Shown in pieces: positions 12,220-24,314 of a stretch of DNA of 64,000 bases. Both the position numbers and the translations under genes were made by a program. The stretch spans positions 620,001 to 684,000 of the forward strand of contig JAAVTG010000568.1 of assembly GCA_011947345.1 (NCBI GenBank), in the 5' to 3' direction. Source of the DNA: Phytophthora quininea (lineage: Eukaryota > Oomycota > Peronosporomycetes > Peronosporales > Peronosporaceae). The notes under the pieces were generated by a model, which saw only the letters and a program-made list of their open reading frames with translations, was not told where the DNA came from and searched no databases. The first letter of the stretch is position 1. Each line of letters begins with the position of its first letter.

Positions 12220-13332
12220 GGTCGACGCCCAGCGATTGAGGGCGGCGGTTGTTTGGTACCGTGTACCACAGTTTACAGAATAGGGTGGTGGTTCCCACCT
12301 TGTTTTGAGAATATAGTACATACTAGCAAGGTGGACGGAAGAGGACTAGCAAGGTGGACGGAAGAGGACTGGATTTCAGTAGCGACTGCCTTGCTGCTGT
12401 TGCGTTGGCGTTCCTGCAGATTTGAGCACCGATGGCTCGGACTGGAAGCGGGGACGCGAGCTGTGATCACCCGACTGTATTCTCCGCCCAAGTCTCCGCA
12501 TTTAACAGCTCCCTCCGGTCGTTGGATTGCGGCGCTCCCTGCCAGCCCCGAGCTCGGACCGCCGTGAAAATCTCGTCGTCGTCGGCATTATAAATGTCGC
12601 GAGATCATGGCGTTGTGGCAAGATGTAGCGCTCCGGGTTCGAGACCGCCCCAGCACCGGCCGCATGCCAGCCAACCCAGCTGCCACTCTATCGGCGGAAA
12701 TCGGCCGTGGCCGGGCCCCGGTCGATGGATCGGAATCGTACGACGGACACTTGGCCTGGCGTAAGTAACTCGACGACACCTCCGCGTTGCCATCAGCGTG
12801 AACGTTACTCCAGACGCAGCGAGCAGCTACAAATGCCGCCGAGCCTTGGGGAAATGATCCTCGCTGCTGGCCCGAGCGCGGTGGAGGCCGCGCTGCGTTA
12901 GGCTTTCGGTGAGGAAAGGCCCCGCAGTCACGCTGGGGACTCCCTGGACACTAAGCTGCTTGCAGCATGGACAGCCGCTAGCGATTCCCTCAGCGAAAGC
13001 AAAGGAGCGGCCTTGGGCGAAACTTTCTGCAATCGAGACCGCCACGGTTTACCAGCCCCCGATCGAGAGGCAATCGCCCGCAGATCCGACGCATCGTCGA
13101 TGCGTAGTAGCCAGTTCTGGAAGTCGGTCCACCCTGGTTGTCAATCGTGCGGTGATTAGCATCCGAGAGTGGGATGCGCACTTGTCCTCGTTGCACGATG
13201 CTCGACGCCCGCTCTTGGCGCTCGTCGCCGGTCCACTCTCCGTCTCGCTCTCTTTCGGTCTCCAGGACACGGGGCTCATTTCTAGACGGACACGCTCGCT
13301 CGCAGTTGAGACGAGCGACTAGGACGCACACC
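12220..13332. other. Divergent promoter region between CstF64 and the OTU gene
   Basis: About 1.1 kb between two diverging genes. It holds a perfect 23-bp tandem duplication at 12322-12367 (unit begins ACTAGCAAGG) and no recognisable coding sequence. The open frames that cross it show no domain. Core promoters of both genes probably lie here, but I cannot place them. Confidence 0.5.
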
Positions 13333-15085
13333 ATGTCGCTCGCGTGGCTGAGGAGCCACGCCCGCAACCGAGATCGACGCTCCCGCAGTCGCTCCAACAG
13401 CCTTCGCCAGGCGGCGCAGCGCGCCCACCGCCAGTTCGCGGGCGCCGAGGCCTACGCGCCCCGCATCGAGTACGACAACTCGTTCGTGCCCGACAGCAGC
13501 GTCAAGTCCCAGGACGCCAACTGGCTCACGGACGAGCAGTACAAGCGGCAGTACACGCGTCTCGGCTGGGACGTGGCCCCGATCCGCAAGGACGGCAACT
13601 GCCTCTTCCGGGCGCTCAGCGACCAGCTCTACGGCCACGAGCGCCGCCACCTGGAGCTGCGCCGCCGCCTCGTGGACTTTATCGACCTGGAGCAGGCCTT
13701 CTTCGAGCCCTTCGTGGCTGGGGAGGGGTCGTCGAGTACTGCGCGCGCCTGCGTGAGGCGGGCGCCTGGGGAGGCCACCCGGAGCTCGTGGCGGCCTCGA
13801 GGCTGCTGGGCATCAACATCATTGTCCACACTGGCCCCGTCAAGCGACTGCGCGTCGACACAGACAAGTATGCCAGGCACAAGGAAGGCAAGGGCAAGAC
13901 CATCAACCTGCTGCTCAAGCACGACCACTACAGCAGTCTCCGTAAGCGGGAGATCCCCATCTCGCAGCAGCACGGATGCTCCGACATGTGTCTGTGCAGG
14001 CGCATCGTGGCCCCGTCCCGAGGCTCGTCGATGAGCTCGCGGGCGTCGCTCGGCACGCGTCCCTCAGACTTGAGTTCGCTGGGAGCTCGTCCGTCGGACG
14101 TGGGTCGACACTCGCTGGGCGCTCGTCCTACGGACTTGGACTTCTCTCGTGATTCGTTTGGCGACCGCTCTTCCGACCTCGGCTTGGGGTCCGATAAGCG
14201 CGCCCGATCTCCGAAGAAGGCTGAACGTAAGCCGGTTCCCCCTCCCGAGCAAAAGAACCAGGGCGAACGCAGTCCTCTGCGCAAGAAGCAGCAGAGAGCT
14301 CCAGTAAAGCCACGATCGCAGGCTCCAGCACCGCCTGCGAAGGCTAAAACTCCAGCGCCACCAACGCAGCAGAAAGTACCGGCAAAGCCGAAAACTCCGG
14401 CACCTGCCCCTCCTGCCAAGTCCTCGTCAGCACCACCTGCTAGACCGCAGCAGCCAGCGCCTGCACCTCCTGCCAAGCAACCTCAGACGCGAGCTCCTGC
14501 GCCGCAAGCCAAGCCGAAGGTTGCTGCTCCTGAGCCCCCAGTGAAACCCAAGGCGGCGTCTCCCCGTCAGAAGGCGATCCCAACACCATCGACCAAACCC
14601 AAGAGTGCTGGCGTGGTGTTGTTCCAACCAGAATCGTTGGCGCCGGTTGTGAAGCCGAAAGCCCCGCTCGTCGTGCTCTTCGAGCCTGAGCAGACCCCGG
14701 TGACGAAATCAGCGCCGACCTCTGTATCGAAGAAAGCCTCCGCCATGAACACGGCGACACCCGCGAAGCCAAAGTCCGCGGTGGTGATGGAGGTGGAGAT
14801 CGAAGAGCCCGAGGCGGTCTCCGGTCAGCACGAGGAACTTCCTGAGTGCGGCGTTCACATCCCTCGCCGCGCCGTGTTCAACGGTGGTCGTCGTCGCTCC
14901 AGCGGCGCTGCCTTCTCGTTGATGCAGGAAGTGTCGGTCAGCTTGAGCAGCAACCGCCCTGCAGCCCCGACGCCACCCCTGCTGCTGCGACGAAGCCCAA
15001 AGCGCCGAGTATGCGCAACGTGGAGGTGAAGAAGTCGAGCAAGAAGGTTTTCCGCCAGGGTCGTCCCGTGACCGCCGCGTGCTGA
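13333..15085 (+). CDS. OTU-family cysteine peptidase with long Pro/Ala/Lys-rich tail
   Basis: The start ATG at 13333 gives MSLAWLRSHARNRDRRSRSRS, an Arg-rich N-terminus. The OTU domain (about residues 50-205) has the catalytic loop KDGNCLFRALSDQLYG with the nucleophile Cys, the WGGHPELVAASRLL strand-helix and the histidine motif LLLKHDHYSSL. OTU peptidases remove ubiquitin or ubiquitin-like chains. The rest is low complexity: four or so SLGxRPSDL repeats, then PAPPAK/KPKTPAP repeats. The frame breaks at a GGGG run (13725-13728) inside the domain and at a CCCC run near 14967. One added base at each joins well-conserved sequence on both sides, so I treat both as undercalls and place the stop at the TGA ending at 15085. 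Confidence 0.85.
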
Positions 15086-15282
15086 GTGAAAGCTACGCTG
15101 CAGTGGGAAGCTTTGTAAGATATAGAGACGCATACGCCTTTAAGAGAGGACGAGCAGAAATCCTGCACTCCACCTTCGCCATCGATCGAAGAGGGCGAAC
15201 ACAACCGAGTGCAGGTAGACATTATAAATCTCAATAGAGGAATGACAGCAACCTTTTGAAACTCCCCGCCTGCTCGAGTCCG
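15086..15282. other. Short spacer
   Basis: About 200 bases between two same-strand genes. It must hold the 3' end of the OTU transcript and the promoter of the coiled-coil gene. No other feature is seen. Confidence 0.4.
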
Positions 15283-17446
15283 ATGGCCATGAGCGGAGAC
15301 CAACCAGAGACCGATGGCGACACGAGTACTGACGCCGTGAGTCGGCTCCTGAGCACCAATACGACCTTCGGAATCATTGCCGGGCTGACGCTAGCGGCTG
15401 TGAGCGATACCCACCATGGCGACGACGGCGACATTCCGGAAGCTCCGACGTTGCCTGAATTCAGCCGAACGCGACGGAAAAGTCTGCTCAATACCTTGGG
15501 ATCTACGCAGACTGAGTTTGCAGCTTCCAGTCCTGCGAAAAGAGCAAACTCCAGTCAGTCGGCGGCGTTTTCGGTGCAGGCACCTCGGGAGACCATCGAG
15601 CGGCTGCAGAACCAGAACAAGTTGCTCAAGCAGGAGCTGTCCATTGAAGCGAGAGCAGCGCGTGAATTGCTCGGACAGGAGAAACGCACTCGAGTCGATC
15701 AGCTGCGCTCGACGCTGGCCACGTTCGCGAGTAAACTAGCCAAGACGCAGCGTCAACTCGATCGAACCGAGCAAATTACGCTTCGGAAGACACAGGAACT
15801 GGCAGCCTTACGACTGGCTCTGCAGCCGATTCCAGCCCACGAGGTCGCTGCGGCGATCGCAGAAGGCGAGTCAGGAACGCCAGGAAAACCATTAGCTGCT
15901 GCAGCTGCAGCCGCTGCTGCCTCCGGAAGACTTCGGGTTGCGGAAAATCGACTGGAGCTTGCACTCGTTCGGAAGAATGAGGTCGACTCGGCCAACAAGC
16001 ACCTGCTTGCTCGCGTAGACGCCGCTCGCCGGGATCGAATCATCTTTGACGGCATTTACAAGAAACTCGAGCGCGAGACGAGCACATGGAAGTCACGTCA
16101 TGACCAAGCGAAAGGTGAATTGGCTCGAGCGATTCAGGCTCGCGACGAGGTGGGCCGCGAAGTCGTGAGTTTGCAAGAAGCGGCTGAGCGCGAACAACTC
16201 GAGTATGAACATCAATTCCAGGAGCTGAAACACAGTATTGAGCACTGGCGCAATGAAACTGGAGCGCGACTTGCAGCCAGCGACCAGGGAGGTATCTCCG
16301 ATGCGCGTGACGTCACATTGGAACAAGGCAAACCCAAGGACGGAGCGCTAAAGCGAGTGTCGGCACTATCGTCCTGGAAAATTGGCATGGAGCGAGCTTT
16401 GATTGCAGGGCCGGACAACCTCGTTGCCAAATACGATCAAGCGTTCGCTGCCATTCGCGAGCGTACAGGACACCAGGACGCCTCTGCACTCGCAGGAGAA
16501 CTTTTGACACGTGACGCAGCAAACTTTCAGCGATTCAAACGTGTGGAGGAGCTAAGCCGCGAAGAAGTCGCTCTGAAGACTCAAGTTGCTACACTTACTG
16601 CTCAGATTGAGGCGTTCAAGGCTCGCGAGGGAATAGCAAGTCGAGCATCGCAGAAACAACAGTGTCGACGAGTGGAAGCAGCTTTGCGCGAGACGCAACA
16701 GGCATCGGATGTCTTTGACGCTGAAATTGAAGAGCGAGACGCTGTGCTGGGGCGCATTAAGGCATCCGTACACTCCGTACACAATACCTTAGCCCACGCT
16801 GCGTCGGGGGCTCTACGACCGGGAACACAACAGCACTTGGCCAAGGAATCACGGACGCGAACGTCGTCGAGTTCTTGCAGGCCATCGAGATGTACACGAC
16901 CCAACTGCTGCAAAACAAAGCAAGAGGGGAGACTAACGATACTTTGCATGGCAAGACGCGAGCAGCTCACAACCATCATGCACCAACTCAACCTCAACAC
17001 GAAGCTATTTCGTCGACATTACCAGTCGGTCACGGACCACCAACACTGCCATCCGATCCACGCCAGAAGCTGCACGTCCACGTCCCATCGTTTGGCGGTG
17101 TCGACGGAGTCATTGAGTTACCCCTAGTCAGTTGACAGATCGAAATTCGTCGACGCCAAAGTCGCGTTCGTCGAACAAACAGCACCAACAGGGCCGCCGT
17201 CTATCAACCCGAAATTCATCCACCCAACGACAGTTTGCTGCAGCGTTAGCAATAGCAAGCTCATTTCATCCTCCGAGGGAGAAGAAAGGATCTCGAGCGG
17301 GGAGCGCTATCAGAGACGGTCACGGAGGAGAAGAACTGGGTGAAGACGAGGAAGAGGAACGAGCTCTAACGTACGAGGAACTCAAAACTTTTGCAGCGAA
17401 AAACACCAAGAGTAAGCGACGTAGCGCTAATAAATCGCAACGCTAG
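15283..17446 (+). CDS. Outer dynein arm docking complex coiled-coil protein (DC1/CCDC63/CCDC114-like)
   Basis: About 720 residues from the ATG at 15283. Apart from a disordered head and tail it is coiled coil. The diagnostic part is near residue 210: ENRLELALVRKNEVDSANKH followed by a D..R.IFDGIYKKLERE segment. This matches the ENRL...LR.ER..F..IY.KLE pattern of ODA docking proteins (Chlamydomonas DC1, human CCDC114/CCDC63). A later segment, YEHQFQELKHSIEHWRNE, also fits. The family anchors outer dynein arms to axonemal doublet microtubules, in keeping with flagellate zoospores. Frame changes near 16841 and at the CCCC run 17121-17124 are treated as undercalls; the latter joins a Ser-rich and then acidic tail to the main frame. 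Confidence 0.7.
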
Positions 17447-17509
17447 CAGATTCAACCAACAAGTTCATGAATTTGAGCGCTGTTCACCTCCAGCGGTTTG
17501 CGTTTTCTT

Positions 17510-19225
17510 TCAGACAAGTGCAGGTTTGCGCAGTGCAGTCGTCGGAGAGAATCCTGACTGGGGCTGCTCCTTTCCGGACGAGGGCGGTATGAGCGATGCT
17601 GGTAGTTCGGATGGGATAGCTTCGCCATTCCTAGCGCGACTGCAAAGGTGCATGGCGACGGCAAATTCGTCGGCGTCCAGACTGCCTGCCTTGGTCTGGT
17701 CGGCGAGATCCCAAATAACACGCAGCACTTCCATGGAGACTGTGGAGGTGGCTTGCTTCTGCAGCGGCGCCATGCAGCTCCCTCCAGCGGCTCGACCGGA
17801 AGCGTCTTTGATCAGCGTGTCGAATATGGCGTCGTACTCTGACTTGTGTCCGAGTAGCTGCTCTTCCCATTGCAGTCTTGCAATTGGGGTGACCGCCGCA
17901 GCGAAAGGGTTGCTGCTCACAGCAGAACTCGGGGCTTCGTCTCCTGCTCGCGACAGTTTCGGCAGCATGGACATCAGAGCTGGAATGTCCTTCGTAAGCA
18001 TTTCGTCAATGTCCTGCAGCTCACGAGCCTTGAGCGATGGGAATTTGGTAAACTTCCGCTCGCTACACTGCCGCACGAAGGCATCGATCGGGGGAAATCG
18101 CCTGGAGGCAGGTGATATTTGCGCTGCACTTCCCGGAAGTTCTCGGGCATGTTTTCCAGCAGCTCCTTCTGCTTCTTGTCCATCCCGAACACGGCCGGCA
18201 TCTTGTCTCGCAAGTGTCCAATCAAGCAAGCGTGGACTTTGGCGAGGCGAGCGCGTTTCACGAGCTCATTGACCTTGCGAACGGCCGCTTGTTGCGGCAG
18301 CGACCGCAGTTCATCAAGTAAATCGCCCTCCTCGGCGTCGAAAGAGCTTCTGGTGTGCTGCCCACACCTTCGTCGCCGTGCTTCTGCCGCGGCTGGGCCC
18401 AGAACGACCCCAAGTACACGCGCATGACTTCGGGGGTCTTGAGAACTTTGCCCAGTGACCACATCAATGCGCCATACACTCGGAGAAGCCGCTGCTGGTC
18501 GACCTGGTCGGCCTTATTGAGCACACAGCGCACCTTGTCGCTCTGGCCCTGCAGCACCTCGATCACTCGTTGAAACTCGTCCGAAATGTCGAGCTTGTGC
18601 GCGTCAAACAGCAGCAAAATGAGATCGGATCGCTCAGCGAACCAGCGAGCGACCTGCGTGAAGTCGTAGCCGCGCGCAATGCGCTGCTTCTCGCCGCTCA
18701 AAATACCGGGGTGTCCACGATCGTGAGCTGCTTTAGCAATGGGGCCGGGAGCTGAGCAGCCTCAAACTTGTTGAGGAATGCCGTGCCAAACATCGACAAA
18801 CCGCCGTACGGGAGGTCGGGCGCCACGGCTGCAGCGTTGCCCGGCACCGTGCGCTCTTCTTCGCCGTGCATGACGGCGACGAAGCGATCGGTTGTAGGTT
18901 CCGGCCCGACGCGTTGCCCAGGGAACGGTCGGCCCAGCAGGTACTCGATGAAGGAAGTTTTGCCGACAGAATACTGGCCGATCATGAGCACCTGTGGCTT
19001 GGCTTCAAAGTCCGAGTCGCTCAGCAGAGGCGAGTGGAAGTCGCCGAACTCGTAGCGCTTCTCTAGCGGCTTGAGTTTGGTCGCGTAGAGTTTCTTGAGT
19101 CCGTCGATGACCTCTCGGCTCTTGGCGGCGATCTCGGCGCCCTCGCCACCACCGTGGAGCTCCGTGCCGCCCTTGCCGGTGGAGGCTGCCGAGCGCAGCC
19201 CGCGAGGGCTCGTGATCTTGGACAT
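17510..19225 (-). CDS. EHD-type dynamin-like ATPase/GTPase with C-terminal EH domain
   Basis: The ATG at 19225 (MSKITSPRGLRS) starts a protein of about 570 residues. The nucleotide-binding domain has the P-loop GQYSVGKTS, the switch motif DTPGILSGEKQR and the NKADQVD specificity loop. The helical region (NELVKRARLAKVHA) and a C-terminal EH domain (EVLRVIWDLADQTKAGSLDADEFAVAMHL, with its EF-hand loop) follow. EHD proteins oligomerise on membranes and drive endocytic recycling through NPF-containing partners. The EH fold has an insert rich in Gly/Ala/Ser just before the loop. Three frame breaks occur: a GGGG run at 18709-18712, a CCC run near 18360 and a GGGGG run at 18090-18094. All are repaired by one base and join canonical EHD sequence. 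Confidence 0.9.
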
Positions 19226-20725
19226 GTTGGGGCTTCGTGAAGAGTTGTGCGGCTGGCACGAAGCGTCGGGAGTCGCCGAAACCACCCCATTCGGACTCGC
19301 AACGGCGCCTTCGTAGCAGCAGAATACAAGTCATCGCCGCTGCTGCCCGTAGTTGCTTGGCATCTTATAAGCTGCCTTGTAATGCCTCAGTCCTCCAAGC
19401 CCCCCACTCCAATCGGCCTGTCATTTCCACAACGACAACTCGAAGCAGTTGTGCATTCGTCACGCAGAGCCACTCGGCGGAGATCGACGCCACCAATATC
19501 GAAATGCGCTGCCACCGCAGGCTCCGATGCTGCACCGAGCAAAGTGCAATATTGAAGTCCGCCCTTGGAAGATCGCGCTCGACTAATGATAACGTGGCAG
19601 GAGCCATTTCTTGAGCTCAGTCGGACCGCACTCGTGTCGTTCGTGTGTGCATTTCCCAGTACTCGGCGCTTGAGCAGCGGGGCGGCCTTGGGCGAGACGG
19701 GGTTTGCTTGGCTGCCGCCTGCCGCCTGCAGTCGCTTGTCGGCGGTGGAGGTTGGCGTTGTGACCTGCCGGCGTCTTGTGATGGCCACGCAGATGCAGAC
19801 TATGCCGTCAAGGACAAAACCCCATCGCCGCCACCGCCACCCATTGCTCCTCAGGTGAGCGAGACCAGGTCGGAGCACCGCTGCGAGTCTCGCCGACCAA
19901 CAATTCCGGAGTCGATGCTGCGTTGCCCCCAGACGGGCTCACACTTCTCTGCTGCGCTTTCAAAAGAGAGTGGGACCATCAACTTGAACTACGGGAGCCA
20001 ATCATTTCGCTTAGCCATCTCCGACATTTTACAGTGTATTTTGGCGCAAACTGAAGTTCAAACGGCGTGGCCACCTCGAGCATCTCGCCGTTCACAATGT
20101 GCTTTCCAGCAGCGATGCAATGTGGAGCGAGCTACGGCCAAAGCAAAAGAAATCAACGACATCGCTCTGGAACACTCTGAATCGACGACGCACGTGCGTC
20201 GACGAACAGCGGACCTGGCCAAAGCCGTCCGGAAGATTGGTTGCAAGGCGAGATCGGTGGCGGAGCCAAGCCAGCGTCTCAGCCTCCGCCGTCTTGCTTG
20301 GATTCGCGATGACTCGTTCCCCTGGGTTGAACTAGGGGCGGCGATCGTGTCGGAGAGCGGCCAGCGCCTCCTGCCGCATCACATTGTCAGCAACGACAGT
20401 GCAAAAGCACATGCGAGTCGTCGAGTAGATTTGAAAATGGCGATTAGTTTTCGGCCGCAGTGGGCACCAGCGACCTTGGCTAGCGCGTTATTAGCGTTCG
20501 ACAGAGTTCGCACTCGACGTTGTCGCGGCGACACCGTTTCCAACTGATCTCTTTAGCGCGAAACCGGCCTTTTGAAGTGTACTGGTTGATTCAGCATTTG
20601 TGCCAAAAACTGTACCAGAATTTTGGCGGTCAAAACAGCGCTCGGCGGGACCAGCTGGACATTTTCTCTTCTGGAACGTATCGGCCAAGGCCTCGAGCGC
20701 ACGGCAACTCGCGCAGCGCCGGACC
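19226..20725. other. 1.5 kb without a supported gene
   Basis: Lies between the divergent EHD and RING genes. A 300-codon open frame (19645-20547, +) exists, but its composition is erratic and it has no domain, signal or repeat. In this GC-rich DNA such frames also occur by chance opposite real genes. I leave it unannotated but cannot exclude a lineage-specific gene. Confidence 0.4.
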
Positions 20726-23137
20726 ATGGGAACCGGAGAAGCCATCAACCTGCCCGCGCCCATGAGCAGCTACCTGCCCCGAGCAGCGGCGCCATGGGCT
20801 TCCAGGGCGCCGGCGGCAGCAACCCGGAACAGCCGCAATACATGGGGCCGCCGCCCCCGGCACGTGCCTGGCCTGCTACAATCCGCAGGCCGACGTGCTG
20901 CTGGAGCCCTGCCGCCACACCTTCCACGGCGCCTGCGTGGAGCGCGCGCTGCAGGCCAAGGACAAGGTCTGCCCCACGTGCTGGACGCCCATTCAGACGC
21001 CCCGGAGGCTCGTGCCGCAGCAGTACGCGGCCATGCCGAGCATGGGACCGGTCGACGGCTACCCCGTGGACAGCAAGGCCCACGTGCTGGACGGCACGTC
21101 GCACAACGCGGCGGCCGCAGCTGCAGCGGCCAACGCGTCCCCCAACGCCGCCGACGCAGGACAGCAGCAAACCCCGCAGCCAGCTATGCGCAAGGGCAAG
21201 TGGACGGCTGAAGAGAGCGCCTACTGCGACCGCCTCATTGAGGAGTTCAAGAAAGGGAACCTGCCCCTTGCAGAGGGCACGACACTGCGCACGTTCCTGT
21301 CCAAGCTGCTGAACTGCGACCCCATGCGCATCTCCAAGAAGTATACGGGCGACCAGTGCATCGGCAAGATCATCTTCCGGCGACGAGAGGAGGAGGCCAC
21401 GGACGACCTGGAGAACATCCGGAAGGAGCTGGCTGAGCTGGAGAAGACGTACCTGGAGAGGGAGCAGTACAACCAGAGGAGGCGCGAAAAGAGACTCGAG
21501 TCGGAGCTGTCAAGAGATAAGAATCGCTTCGCGGCAGCCAGGCAGATGGGGTACCCTGCAGCAGCTAATGGGCCCCCGGCAAGGCCTCCCCACCCGCAGC
21601 AGCAGCAACAGCAGCACCACCAGCAAGGAGGCTATCCGACCACGACTGCTGCAGTACAACAGGCACTGAGGAAGCCCGACCCAGGCGCGGTTGCCGCCGC
21701 CCAACAGGCGGCAGGATATGGAGCTGCCGGTCGTCCGGCGGGCATGCCGATTCAGCCGCCGCTGCATCCTCCACAGCAAAACAGTTCCATGTCTTCCCAC
21801 ATGTACAATGGAGACCACAGCAACGTGGCCATGCTCGGCATTGCAGGTGCGCAGAACCAGAGTCAAGCTCCACCCCAGCCAGGACAGGACGTCAAGCCAC
21901 CTACCAGCTCGGCCATGGAAAATGGAGCCTCGGGCGATGGGTTCCCACGCGTGTCATCGATTGATAGCTTCTCGTGCCTCTTTCCCCGCGTGGCAAGTAT
22001 CGAAAACTTCCAGCATTCTGCATCGTCAAGCTTTGGTGGAATGAACCCTTCCGGATCGTACGCATCGACCGAGACGCAGAGTACGTCTACAAGCACCGCA
22101 ACTGAGAACCTGCCTGGTGGTCTCCCCAAGCCAATGTCCATTGGCGAGGGCCTAAACGCGTACTTCCCGCGTATTCAATCATTGGAACAATTATCCAAGC
22201 TGTTGCAGGACCCTCCATCCAACAGTCCGCGGGGAGGAGCGTCGGGCCCCGTTATGCCGACTACGGAGAGCTCTACTGAGAGCAACGGGCAGTCAATCAA
22301 GGAAGGACATCCCGTCGAAGGCATCCGAAGGAGGCTTGGAGAGGACACGATCAAAGTGGAGCAGCAGCGCGAGCCAGATGTCGATGCTCCAAGCAGCGAC
22401 AAGAGTGACAAGAACACAGCTAACAGCAGCGTCCAGTCCAGTGCACCGAGTGTGACAACCAGCTCAAGCAGCAACAGCGCTCCGAAGCGCTTGAGCCCCA
22501 GCCATAACCCGCCTACACCTTCGGGTTTAGGCAACCAGATTCAAATCCCAAAGCCGCTTAGCAAGATGCCGCGCAGCTCGTCGGGTATTTTCCCGCGCGT
22601 GCCTTCCATGGACAAGATGCCGCGTGTGCCTTCGATTGACAAAATCCCTCGGGTGGCATCGCTGGATAAACTGCCGCGAATCCCGTCGATGGACAAGCTC
22701 CACACGATGGGCGGGGGTCCACAGAGCAGCGCATTCCGAGGGTGCCGTCTATTGACAAGATGGCTCGTATTCCGAGCTCGGACATGCTCTCGCGCTTTGG
22801 CTCGAGCGACCACTTGAGCAGCTTCCCTTCCTTCTCCAACCTGAGCTCGTTATCGACAAGTGCCTCGTACGACAAGCTGAGCTCGTTGGGCGGCGGAGCT
22901 GGATTCAGGTCGGGCTTCCCACGAAACTCCTCCATCGAAGATATTTTGTCGCTGGTGGCTTCGTCCGAGTCGACGGGAATGCCATCGAACGGGTCGACTC
23001 TGCAGCTGAGCGCGCTGGCTGCTGTGGCTGGGGAGGAATCGTCACACCTTGCTGGTGAGCGGAAACGCCGGTTGGAAGGCTCGCAGCAGGACTCATCATT
23101 GCCAACTGAGAACAAGAAGGGCCGCTTGTCGGCGTGA
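20726..23137 (+). CDS. RING-finger protein with Myb-like helical domain and repeated PRVPSIDK-type peptides
   Basis: About 803 residues from the ATG at 20726. A RING finger lies at about residues 45-90 (CLACYNPQ..VLLEPCRHTF then CVERALQAKDKVCPTCW), typical of E3 ubiquitin ligases. Next, at about 160-240, comes a helical domain starting KGKWTAEESAYCDRLIEEF and ending ISKKYTGDQCIGKIIFRR. I recognise this type from stramenopile proteins with a Myb/SANT-like start; its function is not known. After a Gln/His-rich linker, a short peptide of the form (F)PR(V/I)xS(I/M/L)(D/E)(K/N) recurs at least nine times, four of them back to back near 22.6 kb. Frame breaks at CCCC (20777-20780), CCCCC (20854-20858) and GGGGG (22713-22717) are treated as undercalls because every segment continues the pattern. 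Confidence 0.75.
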
Positions 23138-23502
23138 GGGCGCAGCAAGTCTGTCGCTTTCCAACGCAACGGAGCTTCTTCACTTCGGCTGGCTGGCTTA
23201 GAAGTCGCCGATCCAACGAGATTGAGCAGGATCGCCCAGGTGGTCCTCCTAACTAGCGCTGTTTCTCACCTCCCGACTCGCCAGACACGCAGCGACCGGG
23301 ATACAAGGGCGACTACGCCATCAGCACTCTGCTACGAGCTTCTCATCTTTTCCTTTTTGCCGCTCGCGCACGGGGCGGACCAGTAGTTGTAATAAGTGCG
23401 TGCCCTATTATCATAAAGGAAGCCGTTCATCTCGCCATCTTCCTGCCTTCCGATCAGGTGATCACTTTCGATCCCGCGCAGAACCTCACACTTCACGACT
23501 CC

Positions 23503-24269
23503 ATGAGTGGCAAGACGGTCTTCATCACTGGCAGCAACCGCGGCATCGGGTTGGCCTTCGCGCGCCATTACGTGGGCAACGGCTGGAAGGTCATTGCAGC
23601 TCGCGACGTCGAAGGCGCTTTGGATGTGGGTGGGGCTCAGAACTGCGTGGCTGGTGTTGATGCATTTACATGGTACAGCTGACTCGTCCTGCATTACAAC
23701 AGCTCAAGGAGCTGGCAGTGTCCAAGATCGTCCAGCTGGACATCACCGACGAGAAGTCGGTCGAGAAGGTCGCGGAGCAGCTCAAAGGCGAGCCCATCGA
23801 CCTGCTGATCAACAATGCTGGCAAGAGCGGCGCTGGCACTCTGGCTGAGACCACCAAGAGCGAACTCATGACGCTCTTCGAGGTGAACGCTGTTGGCCCC
23901 TTCCTCGTGACGAAAGCGCTGCTGCCAAATCTCAAGCTGGCGGTAGCGCAGTACGGCGGGGCGACGGTGGCGCAGATCTCGTCCCAGCGAGGGAGTATCA
24001 CACAGAACGACACGGGAGGCAAGTACGGCTACCGCTCGACGAAGGCGGCGCTCAACATGATTAACACCAGCCTGGCCATCGACCTCAAGGCCGATAAAAT
24101 CACCACCCTGGCACTGCACCCTGGCTACGTGGTGACTCGCATGACGGGCCACAAGGGCGAAATCTCGCCGGAGGAGAGCGTCTCTGGACTCGCCAAGATC
24201 ATCGCCGAAGTCAAGCCAGAGGACAGCGGCAAATTCTTTGAGTTCCGCGGCAGCGCCATGCCGTGGTAA
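23503..24269 (+). CDS. Short-chain dehydrogenase/reductase
   Basis: A classical SDR of about 230 residues in two exons. Exon 1 starts at the ATG at 23503 (MSGKTVFITGSNRGIGLAFA) and carries the TGxxxGIG dinucleotide-binding motif. Exon 2 begins after a TACAG acceptor at about 23680 and carries LLINNAG, SSQRGS and the catalytic YxxxK (YRSTKAALNM). The donor is unclear: GTCGAA near 23612 and GTGGGT near 23627 both keep the phase. The C-terminal HPGYVVTRMTG is typical of the CsgA/sniffer-like group, which act on carbonyl substrates with NAD(P)H. The substrate cannot be told from sequence. Confidence 0.9.
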
Positions 24270-24314
24270 AGCTCCGCAGTAATGGAAAGGAGAAAAGTGT
24301 CATGAGCTTTAGTG

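Noticed and set aside
19645..20547. 300-codon hypothetical gene
   Set aside because: No domain, signal or sensible composition; open frames of this size also occur by chance in this GC-rich DNA. Left as a possibility only.
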